From contig CANTUQ010000060.1 in the NCBI GenBank assembly GCA_947683425.1, positions 62,001 through 126,000 of the forward strand: 64,000 nt of DNA. Direction: 5' to 3'. Under the pieces are notes generated by a model that had not been told where the DNA came from, made no database searches, and worked only from the letters and a program-made list of their open reading frames with translations. Positions 51,215 to 60,700 of the stretch are shown here, piece by piece; positions within the stretch are counted from its first letter, which is position 1; the number at the start of each line of letters is the position of its first letter. The position numbers and the translations under genes are program-made. The stretch comes from Excoecaria cochinchinensis (taxonomy: Eukaryota > Streptophyta > Magnoliopsida > Malpighiales > Euphorbiaceae).

Positions 51215-53660
51215 TAATTTTTTTTTTTGCATTTTTGAAGGTATTATATTAGGAAAAATCACTAAAATTGAAAAATCGTAAAGAGTTGTGAAATTTTGGA
51301 TGTGAGTCGAATAATTTAGGAAAACTTCATGGAAATGGCTATTGGGAGCTTACCAGTCACAATGCATTGAGAATTGTATTTATTGAAATCTGACTAATTT
51401 TTTTACATTTCTTAAGGCATTATAATAGGAAAAATCGAAAAATCATAAAAAGTGGTGAAATTTTTTATGTGAGTCGAATAATTTAGAAAATCTTTATTGA
51501 AATGGCTATTGGAAGCTTACTAGTCACAATGCATTGAGAATTGTCTTCATCGAAATCTGACGAATTTTTTTTTTCATTTCTGAAGGCATTATACTAGGAA
51601 AATCACTAAAAACGAAAAATCATAAAAAGTGGTGAAATTTTGGATGTGAAACGAATCATTTCGAAAAACTTCATGAAAATGGCTATTGGAAGTTTAACGG
51701 TCACAATGCATCGAGAATTGGATTAATCGAAATCTGATGAATTTTTTTGCATTTCTGAAAGCATTATATTAGGGAAAATCACTAAAATCGAAAAATCATA
51801 AAAATTGGTGAAATTTTGGATGTGAGACGAATAATTTAGGAAAACTTCATTGAAATGGCTATTGGAATCTTACCAGTCACAATATATCCAGAATTGGCTT
51901 CATCGAAATCTGACGAATTTTTATAGATTTGTGAAGGCTTACTAGGAAAAACTACTAAAATCGAAAAAACATAAAAAGTGCTGAAATTTTTGGTTTTAGT
52001 CAAATAATTTAGGAAAATTTCATTAAAATGGCTATTAGAAGCTTAATGGTCAATATGCATCGCGAATTGGTTTCATCAAAATCTGACAAACTTTGTTTCA
52101 TTTCTGAAGGCATTACACTAGGAAAAATCACTAAAATCGAAAAATTATTAAAAGTGTTGCAATTTTTGATGAGAGGCGAATAATTTAGGAAAATTTCATT
52201 GAAATAGCTATTGGATGTTTAACGGTCACAATGCATCGAGAATCGCCTTCATCGAAATCTGATGAATTTTTATAGATTTCTGAGGGCATTATACTAGGAA
52301 AAATCACTAAAATAGAAAAATCATAAAAAGTGGAGAAATTTTGGATGTGAGTCGAATAATTTAGGAAAACTTCATTGAAATGGCTATTGGAAGCTTACCA
52401 TTTACAATGCATCAAGAATTGTCTTCATCGAAATCTGATCATTTTTTTTTTCATTTTTGAAGGCATTATACTAGGAAAAATCACTAAAATTGAAAAATCT
52501 TAAAAAGTTGTGAAATTTTGGATGTGAGTCGAATAATTTAGGAAAACTTCATGAAAATGGCTATTGGGAGCTTACCAGTCACAATGCATCGAGAATTGTC
52601 TTCATCAAAATCTGACTAATTTTTTTACATTTCTGAAGGCATTATAATAGGAAAAATCACCAAAATTGTAAAATCATAAAAAGTGGTTAAATTTTTGATG
52701 TGAGTCGAATAATTTAGGAAATCTTCATTGAAATGGCTATTGGAAGCTTACTAGTCACAATGCATCGAGAATTGTTTTCATCGAAATCTGACGAATTTTT
52801 TTTTTCATTTCTGAAGGCATTATACTAGGAAAAATCACTAAAAACGAAAAATCATAAAAAGTGGTGAAATTTTTGATGTGAAACGAATAATTTCGAAAAA
52901 CTTCATGAAAATGGCTATTGGAAGTTTAACGGTCACAATGTATCGAGAATTGGATTAATCGAAATCTGATAAAATGTTTTGCATTTCTGAAAGCATTATA
53001 TTAGGAAAAATCACTAAAATCGAAAAATCATAAAAAGTGGTGAAATTTTGGATGTGAGACGAATAATTTAGGAAAACTTCATTGAAATGGCTATTGGAAT
53101 CTTACCAGTCACAATATATCGAGAATTGACTTCATCAAAATCTGACGAATTTTTATAGATTTGTGAAGGCTTACAAGGAAAAATCACTAAAATCGAAAAA
53201 TATAAAAAGTGCTGAAATTTTTGATTTGAGTCAAATAATTTAGGAAAATTTCATTGAAATGGCTATTTGAAGCTTAATGGTTAATATGTATCGCGAATTG
53301 GTTTCATCGAAATCTGATGAATTTTTTTGCATTTCTGAAGGCATTACACTAGGAAAAATCACTAAAATCGAAAAATCATAAAAAGTGGTGAAATTTTGGA
53401 TGAGAGGCGAATAATTTAGGAAAATTTCATTGAAATAGCTATTGGAAGTTTAACGGTTACAATGCATCGAGAATTGCCTTCATCGAAATCTGACGAATTT
53501 TTATAGATTTCTGAAGGCATTATACTAGAAAAAATCACTAAAATCGAAAAAATATAAAAAGTGGTGAAATTTTAGATGTGAGACGAATAATTTAGGAAAA
53601 CTTCATGGAAATGACTATTGGAAGTTTAACGGTCACAATGCATCGAGAATTGACTTCACT
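51215..53660 (+). repeat. Family C seven-monomer higher-order repeat (about 1,230 bp, two copies)
   Basis: Copy 1 is about 51215-52430 and copy 2 about 52431-53660. Shared ordered variants: a T-tract monomer with TCTGAT(C/A)ATTTTT, GGGAGCTTACCAGTCAC, 'AAAAACGAAAAATC' (51607 and 52840), GTGAAACGAAT, TTGGATTAATCG, the short-spaced TTTGTGAAGGCTTAC (51928 and 53160), 'GTCAATATGCATCGCG' or 'GTTAATATGTATCGCG', and 'GAGAGGCGAATAATTT'. A third related block is split by the LTR insertion. Confidence 0.78.
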
Positions 53661-55223
53661 AAAATCTGACGAATTCTTATAGATTTCTGAAGGTATTTAT
53701 AATAGAAAAAATCACAAAAATCAAAAAATTATAAAAAGTAATGAAATTTTTGATGTGAGTCGAATGAAGTTTAGGAAAACTTCATTGAAATGGCTATTGG
53801 AAGCTTACTAGTCACAATGCATCCAGAATTGATTTTATCGAAATCTGACAAATTTTTATAGATTTCTGAAGGCATTATACTAGTAAAAATCAGTAAAATC
53901 GAAAAACCATAAAAATTGGTTAAATTTTTGATTTTAGTCCAATTATTTAGGAAAACTTCATTGAAATTGCTATTGGAAGCTTAACATTCACAATACATCA
54001 AGAATTGTCTTCATCAAAATCTGATCATTTTTTTTGCATTTTTGAAGGTATTATACTAGGAAAAATCACTAAAATAAAAAAATCATAAAAAGTGGTAAAA
54101 TTTTGGATGTGAGTCGAATAATTTAGGAAAGGTTCATGGAAATGGCTATTGGGAGCTTACCAGTCACAATGTATTGAGAATTGTCTTCATCGAAATCTGA
54201 CGAAATTTTTTACATTTATGATAGCATTATACTAGGAAAAATCACTAAAATCGAAAAATTATAAAATGTTGTGAAATTTTGGATGTGAGTCGAATAATTT
54301 AGGAAATCTTCATTGAAATGGCTATTGGAAGCTTACATTGTACAATGCATCAAGAATTGTCGTCATCGAAATCTAACGATTTTTTTTTTCATTTCTTAAG
54401 GCATTATATTAGGAAAAATCACTAAAAACTAAAAATTTTAAAAAGTGATGAAATTTTGGATGTGAGACAAATAATTTAGGAAAACTTCATTTGAAGGGCT
54501 ATTGGAAGCTTACGAGTCACAATGCATCGAGAATTGGTTTCATCGAATTCTGACGAATTTTTATTGATTTCTGAAGGCATTATAATAGGCAAAATCACTA
54601 AAATCGAAAAATAATAAAAAGTGGTGAAGTTTTGGATGTGAGACGAATAATTTAGGAAAACTTCATTGAAATGGCTATTTGAAACTTACGAGTCACAATG
54701 CATCGAGAATTGGTTTCATCGAAATCTGACGAATTTTTATAAATTTCTGAAGGCATTATACCAGGCAAAATCACTAAAATCGAAAAATCATAAAAAGTGG
54801 TGAAATTTTGGATGTGAGTCGAATAATTTAGGAAAACTTCATGGAAATGACTATTGGGAGCTTACCAGTCACAATGAATCGAGAATTGTCTTCATCGAAA
54901 TCTGACTAATTTTTTTACATTTCTGAAGGCATTATAATAAGAAAAATTATTAAAATCGAAAAATCATAAAAATTGGTGAAATTTTTGATGTGAGTCGAAT
55001 AATTTAGGAAATTTTCATTGAAATGGCTATTGGAAGCTTACTAGTCACAATGCCTCGAGAATTGTCTTCATCGAAATCTGACGATTTTTTTTTTCATTTC
55101 TGAAGGCATTATACTAGAAAAAATCATAAAAAAATGAAAAATCATAAAAAGTGGTGAAATTTTGGATGTGAAACGAATAATTTAGGAAAACTTCATTGAA
55201 AAGGCTATTGGAAGTTTAACAGT

Positions 55224-55228
55224 CACAA
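55224..55228 (+). repeat. Target-site duplication, left (CACAA)
   Basis: The 5 bases CACAA lie immediately before TGTGACG and inside the satellite motif GTCACAATGCATCGAG. The same 5 bases follow the element at 57704-57708. Removing the element and one copy restores an uninterrupted satellite motif. Confidence 0.95.
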
Positions 55229-55251
55229 TGTGACGCCCGTTCCCTAATGAC

Positions 55252-55270
55252 AGATTAGCTCAGCTAATCT
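55252..55270. other. Inverted repeat near LTR end
   Basis: AGATTAGCTCAGCTAATCT: exact 9-bp arms around one central C, about 24 bp inside the LTR terminus. It could form a short stem in LTR RNA. Confidence 0.85.
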
Positions 55271-55368
55271 TAGTTAGAGAAGGCCGCTCACACACAACAG
55301 AACGCATGCTTAACCTGAATTGTAAAATTTCATCGCATATTATCTTGTCTCATGCATCACATGCCAAG

Positions 55369-55379
55369 CCATTTATATG
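55369..55379 (-). promoter_or_regulatory. Possible TATA box of the LTR
   Basis: On the minus strand this reads CATATAAATGG, about 140 bp upstream of the inferred LTR 3' end. A second TATA-like CTATATGAG lies at about 55628-55636 (complement). The assignment depends on the inferred minus orientation of the LTR, and AT-rich DNA gives such matches by chance. Confidence 0.3.
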
Positions 55380-55600
55380 ACATACACACATAAGAGAGGT
55401 TACATTCCAGATTATACATTATTACATGCCTTTACATATTCTTTGCACATTTTAACCGTACAAAAAGCTTATACAAAAATTCCAAAATAACAACCCCCAA
55501 GCCTATGCTATTCACTTCCTATTGTTGACCATACCAAAATGCGGGGGACGTCCTTCAGTCACCTCTCGTCCGTACCTGCACGGATTAGAGTAAATCCATG

Positions 55601-55618
55601 CTAAGCGATAACGCTTAG
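55601..55618. other. Inverted repeat CTAAGCG/CGCTTAG in LTR
   Basis: CTAAGCG, a 4-base ATAA loop, then CGCTTAG: exact 7-bp arms. On the minus strand it lies in a CCCCACTAAGCG context just after a TATATGAG sequence. Similar ACTAAGCG blocks are, from memory, common in LTRs of plant chromovirus-type elements, which supports the minus-strand reading. Confidence 0.75.
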
Positions 55619-55829
55619 TGGGGAACTCATATAGCAAATAACTTATCACGCATCAGAGATATCATACATTGCACATTAGTAGACATGCCAGAACAATCAT
55701 TATTAAAGCATGAACCATTTCAAGCATAGTTTTGTCCATTACTATATTCAATCATAAAGCATCAATCACTTATTCTCATGTCTGTACTTCCTTGTATCAT
55801 AGTCACTTCTGTTTATTGTTTAATTAACT

Positions 55830-55853
55830 GATTAGCCGATTAGCCTATTAGCC
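55830..55853 (+). repeat. Short tandem repeat in LTR
   Basis: Three 8-bp units, GATTAGCC, GATTAGCC and TATTAGCC. The GATTAGC core also occurs in the inverted repeat at 55252-55270. Confidence 0.85.
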
Positions 55854-55896
55854 TTTTTGCCTGCAACTCAATGACGCGGATATCGGGTATCGTATC

Positions 55897-55913
55897 GGTA
55901 CCTCTCAGGTACC
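55897..55913. other. Inverted repeat GGTACCT/AGGTACC in LTR
   Basis: GGTACCT, a 3-base CTC spacer, then AGGTACC: exact 7-bp arms, just upstream of the 28-bp direct repeat. Confidence 0.8.
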
Positions 55914-55938
55914 AGTAATCTCATCGAGACTACTTTTA

Positions 55939-55996
55939 CACATTAGTACCTTCTGGTCCTTCACATCACATTAGTACCTTCTGGTACTTCACATTA
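55939..55996 (+). repeat. 28-bp direct repeat (two copies) in LTR
   Basis: CATTAGTACCTTCTGGTCCT starts at 55941 and recurs at 55969 with one visible change (TCCT to TACT). Both copies continue into TCACAT or TCACATT. This is local tandem duplication within the LTR U3-like region. Confidence 0.85.
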
Positions 55997-56384
55997 TTCC
56001 ACATATAATAAAATCCAGCAAGGATTATTCGCATTGTGATTCCCATGGAACCAGACACATTTAACGCATGGGGCTGCAGCACTTGACCCTATAGGCATGC
56101 CTAACTATCCACTACTTGACTCGCAGGCTTAAGTTATTAACAAATTATTCAATTCACTTGTCACTTTACACATTTGCGTTAGCACATAGCTAACATTTCA
56201 CTTGCATATTCAGTATGCTTTCAAATTCAATCTTCACATTTAATATTCACATAACTGATCATATTTAGAAATCACCATGTTTGTATGCATTTACAGATCA
56301 CTTAACACACATACAATACTTACTCATGTTGTCTTTCATTTCAGCTCAAAGCCTTGCCATTTGAATGGCCAAACACATTAGGAT

Positions 56385-56745
56385 CATATTGCCAAAACAG
56401 GGTGGGTCACGGTCACAATGAATTCCATTGTCACCGTGACATATTGAAGTCCAAAACAGAATGCACACTGGGGGCATGTCACGGTCACAATCAATTTCAT
56501 TATCACCGTGACATGTTCCCAACTCTCGGCAGAATGCAACTTGAGGGTATGTCACGGTCACAATGAATCTCATTGTCACCGTGACATATTCTCACTTTGC
56601 AAAACAGAATGCCTTCCTGGGTACCTCACGGTCACAATGAATCTCATTGTCACCGTGACATACCAAAATTCACTAGGCAGAATTGAACTCAAGCATAACT
56701 CACGGTCACAATAGATTTCATTGTCACCGTGACCTATGCAAAAAC
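56385..56745. repeat. Tandem array of five 35-bp palindromes in LTR
   Basis: Five near-perfect inverted repeats lie at 56406-56440, 56478-56512, 56551-56585, 56625-56659 and 56699-56733, spaced 72-74 bp. Each has a left arm of type GTCACGGTCACAATG, a 5-base centre, and a right arm of type CATTGTCACCGTGAC. The arms pair with one mismatch in the first copy and few in the others. The roughly 38-bp spacers also resemble each other (CAAAACAGAATGC or GGCAGAATGCAAC), so the whole about 73-bp unit was tandemly duplicated while the palindrome was kept. In an LTR such arrays often act as transcription-factor binding or enhancer repeats; that role is inference. GTCAC/GTGAC half-sites dominate. Confidence 0.93.
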
Positions 56746-57703
56746 ACCATAACATGGTTATGTTTTTCAGTCCATTTCTTCCTTCTCATTAAGACTTCAA
56801 ATCTCATTCTCACTTTTGGCAATCAACCCAAATACATCAACCACATGATCAATTAGTACATACCTAATTTTCCCTTCTTATTTGACACTCATCTTAAGCA
56901 CAAGTTATAATCAATTTCCCCTCACACATAGCATACATGCTCTCAAGCAATTCATCGACTAAACACATTATCACATACACATATAGCTCACATCCAAAGC
57001 CCTATTTAACCAATACAAATCATTCAATTTCACACATTTAGGGTTTGTTCCCAAACCTCGTCGCCTTAGCTCCTAATTTCGACGGACGCTCGGCTCGCCG
57101 ATTACAGCCTTTCCCTTATCTCTTTTCACTTTTTCAGCTAACAAAAACAACACAGATGCTCAAGCTCAAACTCAAACCAATAATATCCCATCCAAACCAG
57201 CTCAACCAAGAAGAAAGAGTAGAAGATGAGAATATGCACTTATTCACTTACCTCTTAGATTTAACCCTTAATTCTTGAGCAACTTAACATCAATATGCTT
57301 ACACTTCTTTAACACTCACTCCCACGCAAGAAAGAAAAGAGAAGAACACAATGCATTGCTAACTTACACAAATGAAACTCTTCCCTTCCCTTAACTCACT
57401 CTTGCATGCAAAGGTGTAGGTGGCATCCTCTCAAAAAGCCACACGGAAACCATTTCCTCAAATCTGCCTCCTCTTTCCATTAAATCAAGTTATTTTATTC
57501 TTAATTAATCCTTTATTAAACTAGCTAATCAGCCTTTAACTCATGCTTAGTATTCAGTTATAATTACCATTTAAACCCTTAACAATACTTCTTTCTTTCA
57601 ATTAAATCCTGCCTTCATTCAATTTAGTCCCAAAACTCACATCCAATCACACACACATGCCAAAATAGATTAATTCTTTTAGGGTACAAGTCCGGCCATG
57701 ACA

Positions 57704-57708
57704 CACAA
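57704..57708 (+). repeat. Target-site duplication, right (CACAA)
   Basis: CACAA directly follows the terminal CATGACA and leads into TGCATCGAGAATTGG, the continuation of the satellite monomer broken at 55228. Confidence 0.95.
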
Positions 57709-60700
57709 TGCATCGAGAATTGGATTAATCGAAATCTGATGAATTTTTTTGCATTTCTGAAAGCATTATATTAGGAAAAATTACTAAAATCGAAAAATCA
57801 TAAAAAGTGGTGAAATTTTGGATGTGAGACGAATAATTTAGGAAAAATTCATTGAAATGGCTATTGGAATCTTACCAGTCACAATGTATCGAGAATTGAC
57901 TTCATCGAAATCTGACAAATTTTTATAGATTTGTGAAGGCTTACTAGAAAAAATCACTGAAATCGAAAAAATATAAAAAGTGCTGAAATTTTTAATTTAA
58001 GTCAAATAATTTAGGAAATTTTCATTGAAATGGCTATTAGAAGCTTAACGGTCAATATGCATCGCGAATTGGCTTCATCAAAATCTGACGATTTTTTTTG
58101 CATTTCTGAAGGCATTACACTAGGAAAAATCACTAATATCGAAAAATCATAAAAAGTGGTAAAATTTTGGATGTGAGGCGAATAATTTAGGAAAATTTCA
58201 TTGAAATAGCTATTAAAAGTTTAACGGTTACAATGCATCGAGAATTGCCTTCATCGAAATCTGACAAATTTTTATAGATATCTGAAGGCATTATACTAGA
58301 AAAAATCACTAAAATCGAAAAAATATAAAAAGTGGTGAAATTTTAGATGTGAGACGAATAATTTAGGAAAACTTCATGGAAATGACTATTGGAAGTTTAA
58401 CGGTCACAATGCATCGAGAATTGACTTCATCAAAATCTGACGAATTTTTATAGATTTCTGAAGGCATTTTACTAGGAAAAATCACTAAAATCGAAAAAAC
58501 ATAAAAAGTGGTGAAATTTTTTATTTGAATCCAATAATTTAGGAAAATTTCATTGAAATGACTATTAGAAGCTTAACAATCACAATACATCGCGAATTGG
58601 CTTCATCGAAATATGATAAATTTTTATAGATTTCTGAACGTATTGTACTAGGAAAAATCACAAAAATCAAAAAATCATAAAAAGTGGTGAAATTTTTGAT
58701 GTGAGTCGAATGAAGTTTAGGAAAACTTCATTTAAATGGCTATTGGAAGCTTACTAGTCATAATGCATCGAGAATTGTCTTCATCGAAATCTGACGAATT
58801 TTTGTATTTCTAAAGGCATTATACTAGAGAAAATCACTAAAATCGAAAAATGATAAAAAGTGGTGATATTTTTGATGTGAGTGGAATAGTTTAGGAAAAC
58901 TTCGTTGAACTGGCTATTTGAAACTTACCAGTCACAATGCATCGAGAATTGTCTTCATCGAAATCTGACGAATTTTTGTGTATTTTTGAAAGCATTATAC
59001 TAGGGAAAATCACTACAATCCAAAAATCATAAAAAGTGGTGAAATTTTTGATGTGAGTCGAATTGTTTAGCAAAACTTCGTTGAAATGGATATTTGAAGC
59101 TTACCAGTCACAATGCATCGAGAATTGTCTTCATCGAAATCTGACGAATTTTTTTGCATTTCTGAAGGCATTATACTAGGAAAAGTCATTAAAATTCAAA
59201 AATTATAAAAAGTGGTGAAATTTTGGATGTGAGACGAATAATTTTGGAAAACTTCATTGAAATGGCTATTGGAAACTTACCAGTCATAATGCATCGAGAA
59301 TTGGCTTCATCGAAATCTGACGAATTTTTATAGATTTCTGAAGGCATTATCCTAAGGAAAATCACTAAAATCGAAAAAACATAAAAAGTGGTAAAATTTT
59401 GGATTTGAGTTCAATAATTTAAGAAAAGTTCATTAAAATGTCTATTGGAAGCTTACCGGTCGCAATGCATCAAGAATTGGTTTAATCAAAATCTGAAGAT
59501 TTTTTTTTGCATTTTTGAAGGCATTATATTAGGAAAAATCACTAAAATCGAAAAATAATAAAAAGTGGTGAAATTTTAGATGTGAGTTGAATAATTTAGG
59601 AAAAATTCATTGAAACGGCTATTGGAAGCTTAACAGTCACAATGCATCGAAAATTGGCTTCATCGAAATGTGACGATTTTTTTTTTGCATTTCTGAACGC
59701 ATTATACTAGGAAAAATTACTAAAATTGAAAAATCATAAGAAGTGGTGAAATTTTTGATGTGAGTCGAATAATTTAGGAAACCTTCAATGAAATAGCTAT
59801 TGGAAGTTTACCAGTCACAATGCATCGAGAATTGTTTTCATTGAAATCTGACGATATTTTTTGTATTTCTGAAGGTATTATACTAGGAAAAATCACTAAA
59901 ATTAAAAAATAATTTAAAGTGGTGAAATTTTGGATGTGAAACGAATAATTTAGGAAAACTTTATTGAAATGGCTAATGGAAGCTTACCAATCACAATGCA
60001 TCGAGAATTGATTTTATCGAAATCTAACGAATTTTTATAGACTTTCTGAAGGTATAATACTAGGAAAAATCACTAAAATCGAAAAAATATAAAAAGTGGT
60101 GAAATTTTTGATTTGAGTCCAATAATTTAGGAAAATTTCATTGAAATGACTATTGGAATCTTAACAGTTATAATGCATCGAGAATTGGCTTCATCGAAAG
60201 CTGACGAATTTTTTTGTATTTCTGAAGGCATTATACTAGGTATAATTACTAAAATCGAAAAAATATAAAAAATGGTAAAATTTTGGATGTGAGTCGAATA
60301 ATTTAGGAAAACTTCATTGAAATGGCTATTGGAAGCTTAACAATCACAATGCATCAAGAATTGGTTTAATCGAAATGTGACGATTTTTTTTGCATTTCTG
60401 AAGGCATTATAATAGGAAAAATTACTAAAATAGAAAAATCATAAAAAGCGCTGAAATTTTGGATGTGAGTCCAATAATTTAGGAAAAATTCATTGAAATG
60501 GCTATTGAAAGCTTAACAGTCACAAAGTTTCGAGAATTGACTTAATCGAAATCTGACGATTTTTTTTTGCATTTCTGAAGGCATTATACTAGGAAAAATC
60601 ATAAAAAGCAGTGAAATTTTTGATATGGGTCGAATAATTTAGGAAAACTTCATGGAAATGGCTATTGGCAGCTTACCAGTCACAATGCATCGAGAATCGT

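Larger units (their letters stand above)
51191..55228 (+). repeat. Satellite family C array, left of LTR
   Basis: Forward monomers of about 175-176 bp. Consensus landmarks: GTCTTCATCGAAATCTGACG, a variable T-tract or TTTTTATAGATTTCTG, AAGGCATTATACTAGGAAAA, ATCACTAAAATCGAAAAATC, ATAAAAAGTGGTGAAATTTT, GGATGTGAGTCGAATAATTT, AGGAAAACTTCATTGAAATG, GCTATTGGAAGCTTACCAGT, CACAATGCATCGAGAATTG. CpG is much reduced relative to A, and both A-family dyads are degraded. Some monomers have GAGACGAAT, GAGGCGAAT or GAAACGAAT in place of GAGTCGAAT. These mark sub-variants that recur at block offsets. Confidence 0.92.
55229..57703 (-). mobile_element. Solo LTR of a plant LTR retrotransposon (probably Ty3/gypsy), 2,475 bp
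   Basis: The only non-satellite DNA in the window. It begins TGTGACGCCCGTTCCC and ends CCGGCCATGACA, so it has TG...CA ends, and it is flanked by a perfect 5-bp duplication, CACAA. Its ends are not direct repeats of each other, and there is no internal gag-pol, primer-binding site or polypurine tract. It is therefore best read as a solo LTR left by LTR-LTR recombination rather than a full element or TRIM. Minus orientation is inferred: read that way the 3' end is GGGAACGGGCGTCACA, similar to ends that precede a TTGGTATCAGAGC primer site in many plant Ty3/gypsy elements. TATA-like CATATAAATGG (55369-55379 complement) also lies about 140 bp from that end. The longest open frames are about 77 codons and resemble no gag or pol. 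Lineage (Tekay/Del-like) is a guess. Confidence 0.85.
54790..58700 (+). repeat. Family C block copy interrupted by the LTR
   Basis: Monomers at 52511-53745 recur here. Before the LTR the offset is about 2,289 bp (52511 to 54800). After it, once the 2,480 bp of element plus target duplication is subtracted, it is about 2,290 bp (53546 to 58316). The variant order carries on across the insertion, including 'TTTGTGAAGGCTTAC' at about 57932. The LTR therefore landed after this block duplication. Confidence 0.72.

Noticed and set aside
56346..56714. Open frames across the LTR palindrome array, with repeated CHGDN or CHGHN peptides
   Set aside because: Coding potential appears on both strands simply because the DNA is palindromic and tandemly repeated. 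The peptide repeats are a by-product.
57045..57278. 77-codon open frame inside the LTR
   Set aside because: No gag, pol or other recognisable motif, no partner frame, and it lies in a U3/R-like region. Chance length in 2.5 kb is plausible.
55229..57703. Complete TRIM or other short full-length element
   Set aside because: There are no direct terminal repeats inside the 2,475 bp and no primer-binding site or polypurine tract next to an inner LTR edge. Solo LTR is simpler.
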